64,000 bases of DNA from Sabethes cyaneus (lineage: Eukaryota; Arthropoda; Insecta; Diptera; Culicidae), in the NCBI RefSeq assembly GCF_943734655.1, contig NC_071355.1, forward strand, positions 71,757,449-71,821,448. Direction: 5' to 3'. This document shows, piece by piece, positions 1 through 11,079 of this stretch; the first letter of the stretch is position 1; each line of letters starts with the position of its first letter. Position numbers and translations under genes: made by a program. A model generated the notes under the pieces. It did no database searches, was not told the origin of the DNA, and was given only the letters and a program-made list of their open reading frames with translations.

Positions 1-2179
1 GTGCGGCTCAATGGCACTCGAGAAACAGCTAATTGGTGGTTCACTTCAACTGTAGGGATTGAAATTGGCTCCGCTCACGACTGCTGCAGTTCAATCGACT
101 GCTATTGAATCAGTAATTTCGTGAAAGTTTGCATAATTATAGTATACGTCGTATCACTAGAACAGCAGGCAGGCGAGCGATAACAAACCGAATAGAATAC
201 TGATTACAATGGCACTTGAAACAAACGGTCACCGGTTTTAGGAACCAAAGAGAAAATCATGCATGATGCACACGGTATTTGGCAAATATTTGCCACTCTT
301 ACCTATCGCTGGAACCACAATCTCAAACGTGACCGAAGGCGGGAGACAAGCAAAAGAAATTCACTATGGGCTTATGTCATTCACACCAACACACGAGATG
401 ACTATCAGTTCGAGACGGACGGATGGTGACCGACCGACAGATCTGTAGCCCTGTCCCGTCCAGCAGGGAATCAAGTTTCAGTTCTCGTGACGAGCACCGA
501 CAGTGCCAGTTTTGATTTTTTGCTGGTCGAACTTTTATTTTTGTTTATTTCTACTGCTGCTCTAATGTGTGTTATTTATTTTGATTTTGAATAATTCTCA
601 ATCAGTAGCGAATAGGTATTAGTGTTCGTAGCGCGGGTTAATAATGCCGAGATGGTATGAGTGGTGCAGACGTAAACAAAAATGGAAACATATTTGATAG
701 AATTGTGCACCGTGCTGAGCAGGTATTAAAGCGAACAGAAGTATGAACGATGCTGAACGTGTGGTGGTAAATCGGTTATAGGGTGAGTGAAACTCGTTGC
801 ACTTTTCATCAATGGTTGGCATATTATTTATGTTTAATAGTTAAATTCTTTATTTCTAGGTATTGTTTGTATCCTGATGTACATACAAGTAATTATGTTC
901 TTTTGACTGGTAGGTGCAACTTTTCAGTCCTTGTCAATGGAAATCGACATGAATTACTAAAATCATGTTAGAGGCTGCGAAAAACAGTTTCAAATATTTA
1001 TAAATATATACAATCTGTAATATAGAATTCTAAGTAACTATGGAGATGTAGTAGTGGTAGTCACTAGTAGTTACAAAACGCCATAACGAGAGTACAGTAA
1101 TCCAGCCTCACTGAACTAACTAATCGCTAAAAGATGGAAGCGTCCGGCGAGTAGGAAATGGAATTGCGTGACAACGACGGTAGTATCCAAAATGAGCGAT
1201 TGTATAGAGGCCGAAATCAACTTTGACTTAATTAAACTTTGCAAGACGTAGCTTAAAATTAAATGCATAAAATCTAGATAATCTAGATAACTGACATACA
1301 CGTAATTTAAATGGCTCCTAATGACATACATGTCAACTGCTAAACTTGCGTGAAAATTTACACTCCTTTTAACCCACTTTCCTGAGTATAGAACAGTGCA
1401 GAAAAACCGATAGAACAGTTAATTGAAAAAGTTTGCTCTACCTAGATAAAATTGATGTCTTGATAGTAAAACGTGCTATGAAATTGCATAACAATCGCTA
1501 CCTTTTGTTCAACTATGTTAACTTGCTGTTGGAACTTCTTCAAATTTAAAGCTTTGTATGACAATGCAAGAATGGAAAGTAATCTGTTACGCACTTTAAC
1601 GTAGTAATTTCCAAAGGTAGTTATAATATTTAGTGGCTTGCGATGGTTTCGTTTCAAAATGGGTTATGGGCTTTTAATTTGCTTGATAGCATCAGTTAGA
1701 TGCTGGTAATTTTTCAATTAACAATTAATAGTCGTTAAGGTTTCAGCCATAAGCCAGGACCGTGAAAATTTATTACGGAAATGTTATTTGACAACAAAAA
1801 AATTGAAAGTTTTTCCTAAGACCGAATATAGTTTTCGTGGCTTTTCTTTGGAATTCTCCAACACTGGAAGTGTTTATGAAAACCTTCCAGATATAATTTT
1901 TCCTTTAACTGTTGATAAAATTGGCCCATATCTTCATCCAAAAAAGTTTGGTCAGCGATACTTGGTTTATGCCCAGATTTTTTTAAACATGCGAAGTCCG
2001 AAAGAATGAAAATATTTGCATTAGCTTTGGGTGATTCGTGCTGTTTCAAGCAGTCGTCTAGTCTAAGTAAATCTTGGGCCACTCACTGTCAATTTCCCTG
2101 GTTACTTCTGCTAAAAGTCATGCCTCGTGTTTCGTTGCCCTCCCTTTGGATTACACTTTCATTAGCTATGCTAATAACA
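1..2179. other. Unrecognised DNA, no gene identified
   Basis: I see no conserved protein, RNA gene or transposon terminus here. The first 500 bases are somewhat GC-richer than the AT-rich rest. Both strands of 1788-2082 carry overlapping short frames (88 codons on the minus strand) without recognisable motifs. Because this stretch abuts a minus-strand LINE fragment it may hold further decayed retroelement sequence, but I cannot show that. Confidence 0.5.
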
Positions 2180-2190
2180 TACAGAACAGT

Positions 2191-2390
2191 TCATCCCCTT
2201 GCCGCAACCTTTTGCGTGATTCGAAGAGCCTCGAGAGTGCCCCGTATGATCAGCCGCGTCAGATTATCCGGAAAGCCATTCCCGTGCATTATGTACCATC
2301 GCACTTCGCGCTCGACTGTATCGTATGCTGTCCTCAAAACCACGAAAATATATGATGTGTGGGCACGTCGTAATCCTGACATTTCTGGAG
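2191..2390 (-). pseudogene. Non-LTR retrotransposon reverse-transcriptase fragment
   Basis: The minus strand encodes a short peptide containing AYDTVER followed by GFPDNLTRLI and a decayed continuation. This is the reverse-transcriptase palm region around catalytic motif A in mosquito LINEs, where the family pattern is F.DF..AYDTV.R followed by GFPDKLTRLI. The piece is about 60 codons, against several hundred for an intact domain, and both ends run into stops. The same region recurs on the plus strand at 51018-51230 in better condition. It is a dead 5'- and 3'-truncated fragment. The clade is not resolvable from so little sequence. Confidence 0.75.
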
Positions 2391-2399
2391 GCTTTCTCG

Positions 2400-5300
2400 A
2401 AGTATGAAAATAAAGGCCCTGGCAGGGATGGTTCGATCACTTTGACTCAATTTTTATCCATTTGACAGTACCGTCTCAGTCGAGCAAAATTTGTCCAAAT
2501 TATATATGGGACATTTGTAGAATTAGTTATTATCTACAATTTTGTTGTATCTTTTGTATTTACGGTGCTTAAACGCTACTAGCTCATTAGTAGCTAATTG
2601 AATCCTTTCATCAAAGTGAATATTTTCCAATAGCATTTTTGCATGCCCGTGAGCTATGAAACATAATTAATTTTCGTCCGGTTCAAAATTTTTTAATAAT
2701 TAATTTTCCGATAAAAGAAAACTTTCCGAATTTTAAGAAACCTATGGCACTTTACCCGATTTTTACCCTGTTGCCAAACTTTTTTTTGCGTCCCACCAGC
2801 AGCTTAAGCGAATTCACATTGTGCCAGTTGCCATATTTTTCCTGTTCATATCTATTAATACTTTCCGACGGTAGGTACCATTTTTATCCCTATAATTCGT
2901 TCGTCCTGCGTCGTCGGCAGTATTGAAATCGTGTAGCCTCTTCACAAGACGCATTCGTAAAACTTAATACCTTTGTTGGCATTCGCTTCCGGGAAAGTTA
3001 TTGTTTATAATTACGGTCATCCGTACGCTGCAATTGATCGAAAGAGGGAGTGAGAGAGACTGCCAGAAACCTTCTCCCACGGTGGCGACAGCGTGGGCGG
3101 GAATCCTTTCGAAGATTCACAAAGTTTTTCAAGTTGGCGTGCTGTCTGTCATCGAATCATGGCACACTGACCTTTCGAGCTCCCATACCCATACGTGCGA
3201 CGAATGCTGCGTTCATTGTGCGTCGGTTGAATGGTGTGCCGAATGCAGCGCAGTAGCGCCCGCTGTTGTGCCTCACACCTCTCTTCTTCTTTGTTTGCCC
3301 TTTCACTCTTCGCTGCGTCCCGCTTACTCTCTCTACCGATCATTCGCTTTGTCTACCATCCGACAAATGGTACCGAGATGCTATCGCACCGTACCGAGCC
3401 GGATTTGGTTGTACCTCCCGGCTGGTATGTCCCCCTGGTAGAAGGCCGCTCTCGACTGCCGACGGCACTGTGGAATTTTTGGGAATTTTTCGGTTTGCGG
3501 AAGCTTTAAGCAATAAGTTTTTCTGCGAAGTTATTAGATTTAAAAGGTTTTTGGTTTTAAATTTATGCAGCTTCACGAAACAGGCTATTAGACGGAGTTG
3601 TTTCCTGGATGGGTTACTACTTTGTTTTGTAGTAATCGATTAAAACGTACCAGTTTACAAATTGTATCTAAGTATTGCAAGTATTGCTGAATATGCGATT
3701 GCATCCAATGTGGATCTTTTCAGCTCACTATAAGCTAATATGAGTTCATTGTATTGCATAAAACCTGGAAAGTTGCCAAATAGTTGTAAAATAGGGGTTG
3801 TAACTCTAGTTGTTAGTCGCAATTCGTTTGGAAGTAAACTAGAAACATACATGCATCTTTTCAAGTTTTGGTGTAAATGCAAATTATAGACTGGCACATT
3901 TTCTGCTAAAAGATTTAGATTACTGCCAATAATTACAAAAAATATAAAAATTAACGGTTTAATCCTAGTTTATCTCCTTGCGTAAAATACAGTGCTACTT
4001 TCTAGACTGCAAAAAGATGTTAGAAAGCGGCTCCGAAATGCCGACGGCTTTAGAATAACTCAATTTTTTACCATTCCACTTGCTTTTTCCTGAAGGTTTG
4101 AGTAGTTAAAGTCCTCAAACCTTGCATCCAAGCGTGTTTAGATGAGCAGATTTACGCATAATTTACGGGCAATTGTACGGTTTACATACCATCCGAGCAC
4201 TCAAATCGTGCATTTTTTTGTTCGCTTTCTGAAATCCAATATGGCGACAGTTGGCCGCCGCAATAGAACAGAGAGAAACGACGTGGCAAAAAATGTCCAC
4301 TCACGAAGCGAGCGTTCGTCGGGAAAATAAAAGATGAACGAAGGCCAACCAAATCACACTCGTACAAATTGCCGCACCACCGCGCCGTGCCGCAAGCCAG
4401 TGTTTCACTTTCCCCCACACCAGAACATCGGTCGAGCGTGCGGCCGCTTGCTGGCTTGTATGGTAATAGAGGAGGAAACTCCAATACTAAATTACAACGC
4501 TTGGGTACTAATAGCAATAATAAAAGCTCTCCGGTCGGGGGCACCATTTGCGCGCTTCGCAGGCAGGCAATATATGTCCGACGTGTCGGAACAATCATCG
4601 AAAAGTTCTTCCTCTTTTTTTCCCGTGGCTTTTGTTGTTGGTCGTCTCGTTATTGAATCAATTTTATTTAATCGCTATTAATTTACATATTTTTCTTTTT
4701 GGTCTTGTTTGGCTCTTTATCAAGAGTGTGCGATTTTGGAATGTAAAATGTGACAACGGTGGATTATAGCGACATAAGACCCATTTCCCCTCGTAATTTA
4801 GCTTGTTAGTAACATGTGAGTGCAAGCGAGACAACGCATATACATTGCATTTACGTGAGAGAGATACAACGATGCCTCTAAGTGATATATAATTCGTTAC
4901 CACCCTTCTCAGTTATATGCAGACCATTTGGGTGGGCCAACATTGTTTCAGTATGTTGGAATTTCCCCTTTCTAACATCTTTAAAATTATCGAAACGTTT
5001 CTTGGGGCATATAAAACACACACGGTCAAATTTCCGCGTGCGCAACTTTAAGGAGGGGGAAGTATGTAAAGAGTGAGATACCCTTATCAGAAGGACAAAG
5101 GAGTGCAAGAAACAGATACCGTCATGGTAAATAACGCTACCAATACTTGTCAATGCGCAATGCTACATATAGGAAAGAGAGATGACATTACAGGCCGTTC
5201 AGCTATGAAAGCAAGATGGAACGTTCGTTGCGTTGCATACCAATAGCATCAACCGACGTTACTTTGGTGTAGATATGTGTTTGTTTTAGGTTAAACCGTA

Positions 5301-5886
5301 TTTTACCATAGTATTAGTACCATTAAATTTTGCTTCCTCTCTTTGTTCGAACCGATGCGAAGTGACGCGCAACGAAGATTTTTCTTCTTCTTTTTTTTCG
5401 TTTTTCCTTTTCTATTTTTTGTACTTTTCTATTATTCTTACCATTTGCTTCATGCAGCTTCATTATAAATGGCTTTAAAATTTCGACTTCATTGCGTTCT
5501 TCTTGTTGCCTTAACAAGTTTTTCATATTTCTCTCTCCATGTGGCAGCGAAATCTGAATCATCCATTCCAATTGCTGAATGGCGTCACTTTTCACCCGAC
5601 AACATTTAGCCATTGCTTTTTTTGCACCTTAAGAAATTGAGACGATTTTAGTGAGGGAACATTCCCTAAAACCTGTCTTGATGCTATTCGCCATGATGTT
5701 TCTAGTTAAAACCATGAATTGGAGGATTACTCAAACTGCTCGAAATGTATGACATGTTCTCCTGGTTCGAAGTGAATCCATGTTGTTTGTCATTGATTCT
5801 TTTGAGTATAAATTTTTCAAGTGTTTTCAATAAGTCGAATGGTAAGAAATAGAATGACGCCGTTAAGAGCAGTGCATTGTTTGATA
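2400..5886. other. Unrecognised DNA with two GC-richer blocks
   Basis: No gene or element terminus was identified. Blocks 3001-3530 and 4180-4660 are clearly GC-richer than the AT-rich surroundings and open on several frames at once, which is what GC-rich non-coding DNA does; none of the frames resembles a known protein. They could be unique regulatory or untranslated sequence. 4664-5886 is AT-rich and featureless apart from short T-rich runs. Confidence 0.45.
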
Positions 5887-6102
5887 CACTCAAAAAAATC
5901 GGTTTCACATCAAGTTTACGTGAAAACATAGGTAACTCTCATCTATCGCATTTTTCATGTAACGTTTACGTGAATTGTTGATAGTTTGCACTCATTCTAA
6001 CTGGTTTAGGTGCGATTCTAGTTAATTTTATCAATTTTCCCATTACCTAGCTCCTGAAACCATGAGTTTTCAAGTGGATGGGACGAGTCAATTTTTTGAG
6101 TG
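5887..6102. mobile_element. Small TIR element (MITE), CACTC termini
   Basis: A 216-bp unit begins CACTCAAAAAAATCGG and ends with the inverted form of CACTCAAAAAATT. The left flank is TA; the expected right TA is CA, consistent with one substitution. It is non-coding and close in termini and TA context to the longer MITE at 35657-35950, which also begins CACTC. TA duplication suggests mobilisation by a Tc1/mariner-type transposase, but that is inference. Confidence 0.55.
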
Positions 6103-6736
6103 CAGTTTAAAATAACGCACTAGTGAAAAATGTTTTGAAACATGGTGGTATTTTATAGTTTTCTTTTATGAGGACTTTTCTGTTGGGATGGCAAAAGTGA
6201 TTGTGCACAGCCAACAAACTGCTACCCGAAAGATTGTCAGTTTGCCTAAAGCAACGTAACCTGATGTTGATGAATTATCAAGATAATCAATTTGAGATAT
6301 ACATAATATTTTAAATGTTTTCGACTATGGATTTTCGTCCTGTTGAAAAATCATGTTGTCCCAATCATGTTAGTTTGTTTCTATGTGGCGGTGTTCGACA
6401 TCCTTATGACGTATCTAGTTCACCATTACCACGCACTTTTAGCAGATGCAGACTGTGTAAATCTTTGTAAATGCACATCTCCAGTGCATCCTTATGATTC
6501 CGTCCTTATGTACCGTTGTTTCAAGTGATATGTGGGTAGTCCTGAACGCGCATAAAAACTTGTTTGTTCAATCCGCGTTTACGTGAACCACACGTTCTGC
6601 GTAAATTCCAAAATTCACGTGATAAAAATCGTAAACTCCAAAACTATGCGTAAAAATAAAGGCAGAATAAACCGACGGGTAAAGGGCGGTTTCAGTGCAA
6701 AGTCAAATTAATTAATGTAAAATTTACAGTAAAATG
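6103..6736. other. AT-rich spacer before minisatellite
   Basis: No recognisable feature. One 61-codon plus-strand frame at 6343-6528 has a hydrophobic start but no family resemblance and is not supported as a gene. Confidence 0.45.
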
Positions 6737-8010
6737 GAGCAATTAACTCAAGTAGTTAAATCAAGCAGTCCAGTCGAGCAGTTGAGTCGAGCAGTTGAAT
6801 CGAGCAGTCCAGTCTGGCAGTTGAGTCGAGTAGTCCAGTCGAGCAGTTAAGTTGAGCAGTTGAGTCTAGCACTCGAATCGAACAATTTAGTCAAGCAGTC
6901 TTGTCGAGCGGTCGGGTTAAGCGATTCAGTCGAGCAATTAAGTCGAATAGTTGAGTCGAACAGTTCAGTCGAGCAGTCGAATAAAGCGGTTGAATCGAGC
7001 AGACGAATCAAGCGGTCCAGTCGAACAGCTTAATCGAGTAGCCGAGTCGAGCAGTTGAATCGAGTAGTCCTGTCGAACAGTTTCATCGAGCAGTGGAGCC
7101 GAGTAGTCCAGTCGAACAGTTTAATCAAGCAGTTGAGTCGAGTAGTCCAGTCGAGCAGTTGAATCGAGCTGTTGAATCAAATAGAAGTCAAGCAGTTGAG
7201 TCGAGCAGTCTAGTTGAGCAGTTGAATAAAGCTGTTCAGTCAAGCAATCCAGTCGAGCAGTTGAGTCGAGCAGTTGAATCGAGCAGTAAAGCCGAACAGT
7301 TGAATCGAGCTATCCAGTCGAACAGTTTAATCGAGTAGTTGAGTCGAGTAGTCCAGTCGAGCAGTTGGATCGAGCAGTCAAGTCGAGTAGAGCTGTCGAA
7401 TCTAACAGTTAAGTCAAGCAGTTGAGTCGAGCAGTGGGGCAAGTGGATAAGTCGAGCAGTCTCGTCGAGTCAGTTAAATCGAGTAGTCCGGTCCACCAGT
7501 TGATTCGAGCAATCGGGTTGAGCAGTTGAGTCGAGCAGCCGATTCGAATAGTCTATTCGAGTAGTTGAGTCAAGCAGTTGAGTCCAGTAGTTTAGTCGAG
7601 CAGTTGAGTCAAGTAGTGAAGTCGAGTCGAGCAGTCCAATCGAGCAGTGGAATCAAGCAGTTGAGTCGAGCGTCGAATCGCACAGTTAAGTCAAGCAGTT
7701 GAGTCGAGCAGTCTAGTCGAGTATTTGAATCAAGCTGTCCACTCAAGCAGTTCAGTCGAGCAGTCGAATCGAATAGTCCAATCGAGCAGTTCAATCGTGC
7801 AATTAAGTCGAGCAGTTGGGTCGAGTAGTAAGTCGAGCAGTCGGGTCGAGTAGTAAATCGAACAAATGTGTCAAGTAGTCGAGTCGAGTAGTTAAGTCGA
7901 GCAGTGCAGTTGAGCAGTCCAGTCGACCAATCAAATCGAGTAGTCTAATCGACCAGTCCAGTCTAGTCAACCAGTTGAGCAATCGAGCAGTCCAGCAGTC
8001 AACCAGTAAC
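6737..8010. repeat. Minisatellite, 13-bp unit, about 98 degenerate copies
   Basis: The unit is approximately GAGCAGTYSARTC, repeated head to tail for about 1.27 kb with frequent substitutions (CAG to TAG, TTGAGTC to CCAGTC) and occasional indels. As 13 is one more than a multiple of three, every reading frame cycles through the same 13-residue peptide, so long Ser/Gln/Val/Glu-rich frames on the plus strand (7093-7338) and Leu/Asp/Cys/Ser-rich frames on the minus strand arise automatically. The track is non-coding in my reading. The edges fade into unique sequence without TIRs or target duplications. Confidence 0.95.
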
Positions 8011-8462
8011 TGAGGTGATTGAGAATACAACCCATTGCACTGTGGGCATAAACGATGCTACGAAAGCATGACGTCCTGTCAGGGGCCTGTTTTCAGTTAC
8101 CGATAAGCCTCTTATAACGTCCTGTCAGAGTCCTGATTTTCGGTACAGACATAAGCCGCTTATATAAATAGATTTTATTAATCAATTAGTATAATATTCA
8201 TGCATTAATAAACAGATAAAGCTAAAATTACCCATAATAATGGCATTATTTTTCAGAACGTCGCATAATCAACCATTTTGCATGGATTATGCGACGTTCT
8301 GAAAACCAAAACCAGAATTTGGTGTGACCCATGATTGTGGACTGAAATAAACATTGGCATCACTACGGGTCCCTCCTGCCTTGTCTTGTCCATCATTTTT
8401 GAAAGAAATTAATCTGAACCCATTGCTATGAACAGTTGTTCTGATAAGATAGGTGGTAGTTC

Positions 8463-8603
8463 TCATACATACATACATACAACATACATACGTACGTTCC
8501 CTCTTACTCCCCCTCCTTCCCTACGTGTTGGCTTCTCTTCAGTTTACTCAAAGACAGAGAGATAGATAGAGAAAGTTAGAGAGATAGATAGATAGAGATA
8601 GAG

Positions 8604-8639
<36 letters not shown>
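8463..8639. repeat. Microsatellites: CATA and GATA/GA runs
   Basis: Short CATA repeats around 8463-8487 are followed by interrupted GATA and then pure GA dinucleotides at about 8556-8639. Simple sequence only. Confidence 0.95.
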
Positions 8640-8643
<4 letters not shown>

Positions 8644-9030
8644 TCTTCGTCTTGATTTGGACTATGAACATGTGTCCCGTAAAGTAATCGGGTTATGTTC
8701 AGTTGAATGCAGGATATAGGGTAAACGATGCATTTTGGCTAATGCATTACGCACACTTTATTTTGGACTACTAGAGCCAAATCGACTGGAATGATTCAAA
8801 ATGCAGTGCCGCATGGGCCAAAATGCTCCGTTGGATAACAAATAAAAATGCAAACTAAATTAGCAATTTGATTAAAATTTTAAAATAATAGCTTTCGGCT
8901 TGTTTTAACAATTCTTCGTTAGCAGAGATCATTTACTGCATACATTTACTCCCTAATGTGTTGTTGTGAAGAACGAACATTGAAAAAACTGGGAAAAATT
9001 ATATGCCAACATTGAAAAATAATTGACTGT

Positions 9031-9100
9031 CCAGGTGGGACTTGAACCCACAATTCTCTATCTCGCGTCGAATGTGTTATCCAATTACAGCACCGGTACA
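9031..9100 (-). repeat. tRNA-like SINE head
   Basis: On the minus strand a 70-bp stretch carries a D-arm-like TGTAATTGGATAAC (A box) and a clean T arm, GTGGGTTCAAGTCCCAC (B box). The acceptor and anticodon stems do not pair properly, so this is not a functional tRNA gene. It resembles the tRNA-like arms at 17334-17585, so I read it as the RNA polymerase III promoter end of a tRNA-derived SINE. Confidence 0.6.
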
Positions 9101-9199
9101 CATTTACTCCCTTATGCGAAGTACAAAATAACTAAATAAAAAGCTACTAAAACGATATCAAAATGATAGAAGCAGAGATATTCTTAAAAATTCGTCGTA

Positions 9200-9240
9200 A
9201 TTTGTACGTATGTATATATGTATGTATGTATATATGTATG
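9200..9240. repeat. TATG/TA microsatellite
   Basis: Interrupted TATG and TATA tetranucleotides. The rest of 8640-9617 is without recognisable features apart from the tRNA-like stretch at 9031-9100. Confidence 0.9.
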
Positions 9241-9979
9241 GGGGGAAGCCAGCATCAGGTCAAGGAGGTTGACGCACCCACTTTGCAGTCAATATAGGTG
9301 AGTGCCGGTTTCGCTCTTTAGCTAATTTAATCACGACTGTTATTCTGACAGCACTGCGCGTGAGAGGAAAACAAAGAAACAGGGGGCAAAGTTTGACAGA
9401 CGGAAGAAGCAAAAATTCATTCGAAGTCAGAAAGTTGAGAATCGCTAAAGTTAATAAAAAGTTAGATTAAAGGCCAGGAGTGAAATTAAAGATTTTGTGA
9501 AGTGAGCAGTGATCATAAGTTCTGCTAGTAACAGGTAAGAAAATGAATGTAATTAAATAGTTGAAATAATTGATTGGAAGTTGTGAAAATATAGGACAAA
9601 AACTTTCGTGGAAAGTACTGCCTGCCGGGGTGACTGCCAGAAAGATGGTATAGTTACAATGAACATAGATAATATTGTAATTACTTGAACTTTGGCAGAA
9701 TCTCACCCCTTCTTGGGGGCGACATTGTGCCATACCATAAAATTAAGCTGAATACCTAATAAATAAACAGTAGCATATCTATGAACATTACACATGTAAA
9801 ACAATAGGAACTAGTTTGTGTGGCACCGATCATTAACCATGTGGGCTATTAGAATTCGGGGGACGACCAAAAACAACGCACCTTACAGATTATAATAAAA
9901 TGTATGGACGAGGACTACTCGGGGGGTCTACAACAACTAATAATACTGAAGTTTTTGGAGCATCTTAGTAGAATACGAA

Positions 9980-10211
9980 ACCTAAAAATAAAAAATAAGA
10001 AAACTTATCCAATTTAATTCTACTATGTGTATTTTATTCAATGACAGATACGTATTTCGCCTACGACTTGCAGGCTTCCTCAGTGTCTATCAGTTCGAAA
10101 ACAGACACTGAGGAAGCCTGCAAGTCGTAGGCGAAATACGTATCTGTCATTGAATAAAATACACATAGTAGAATTAAATTGGATAAGTTTTCTTATTTTT
10201 TATTTTTAGGT
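9980..10211. repeat. Perfect-looking palindrome, 109-bp arms
   Basis: Arms 9980-10088 and 10103-10211 appear to be exact inverted copies by eye, separated by a 14-bp loop. The arm includes CTGAGGAAGCCTGCAAGTCG. A decayed relative sits at 12458-12650, and both share about 35 bp of extra sequence to the left of the palindrome (TAGAATACGAAACCT), so the mobile unit is probably larger than the hairpin. It is a fold-back element, with arms homogenised recently or maintained by hairpin conversion. Confidence 0.9.
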
Positions 10212-10419
10212 TAACTAATAATAAGTACGTTGTTTATAGACAGCTAGTAAATATGTAGCAGCGTCTCCAGGCTTTAGAAAGGGGAAATGAAAGGGGCGTA
10301 AAAACGCATAAGACTTATCTATTTGATCATTCAACAAAATTAATTATTTATGTCGTTTGAGATGCTACAGCCAGAGGGCACGCAATCAGCCTCACCTTTC
10401 AAACCTACAGTATATATAA

Positions 10420-11046
10420 GGTAAAGCATATTTGTCTCATATTAAACTGTTTTTTCAAAAGGTCTGAAATTTCTAGAGAAAAAGTAAACATGAATTTTAA
10501 TTATTTAGCAGACTTACGATACTGTTTGCTCTTCAGAAGATAATGCAATCTAAATTGTCAAAATATTGGGTTCCCCAGTAAGCAGTGCAAGTGTAATGGT
10601 GTACACTGACGTATTTTTGTTATGTATGTGAATTTCTCACGCCGAACCGATCGTTATAGTTTGGCACAATCTCACCCCGTGAAGCTTGAAAAGCGCCAAA
10701 TTTAGAAAAAAAAAATTTCGTAATCAAAAGCCGTCCAACTCATAACCTTTCAAAATATTGTAAATGAATACTTTATCTATCTTCAGAATACCAAGTTGAT
10801 GCGATTTCTTGTTTGAGTCTGTTTATATGGGACAACGATTTATTGTCAACGTTTTTTCCCAGTATTTTTAACCCTAAAGTTTGAAACTCTTTTTAAGCCA
10901 AACTGTTCGCTAATATTACTTGTATTCCATTCCACGTTATAAATAAATATGTTATGTTTCAAATCATCTTGAATTTGAGCCATCAGTTTGTATAGATCTA
11001 ATCTATTGTTAGAAACAAACATTGTTGGTTTTTGGCACAATCTCAC
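10420..11046 (-). pseudogene. Unassigned protein remnant of family Z
   Basis: The minus strand of 10846-11046 is open for 66 codons and contains LYKLMAQIQDDL, HNIFIYNVEWN and RVSNFRVKNT. The equivalent place in copy 2 (about 22300-22460, minus) reads LYKLVPLIQNDD, HNIFIHNLEWN and RVSKFAIKNT. The similarity survives at peptide level through many base changes. Further along the same strand (10420-10640) both copies keep pieces such as TKIRQ and LDCII, now broken by stops. I infer that the ancestral element encoded a protein on this strand. I do not recognise the family, so I do not name it a transposase on sequence grounds. The open frame starts at a non-ATG codon, and the copy is dead. Confidence 0.45.
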
Positions 11047-11079
11047 TCCCGTGGCCCAATGTCACCCCGGATGGCGGTA

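Larger units (their letters stand above)
9618..11077. mobile_element. TIR DNA transposon, family Z copy 1
   Basis: A 1,460-bp unit is bounded by inverted ends (left CTGCCTGCCGGGGTGAC, right GTCACCCCGGATGGCGG) and flanked by TA on both sides. Sub-terminal copies of TTGGCACAATCTCACCCC recur inside both ends. A second copy at 21267-23029 shares termini, sub-terminal motifs and several interior blocks, which defines the family. TA duplication fits a Tc1/mariner-like mechanism, but the residual minus-strand coding (10420-11046) does not match a transposase I know. Copy 1 differs from copy 2 by an inserted palindrome at 9980-10211. Confidence 0.75.

Noticed and set aside
6737..8010. CRISPR-like array
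   Set aside because: There are no spacers between repeats; the units are contiguous 13-mers and the genome is eukaryotic.
7093..8030. Ser/Gln-rich and Leu/Asp/Cys-rich open frames, as if a repeat protein
   Set aside because: They are arithmetic products of the 13-bp minisatellite, present on both strands and in shifted frames, with no start context or flanking domain.
9031..9100. Functional tRNA gene
   Set aside because: T arm and D arm look right, but acceptor and anticodon stems do not pair; a SINE head is the better reading.
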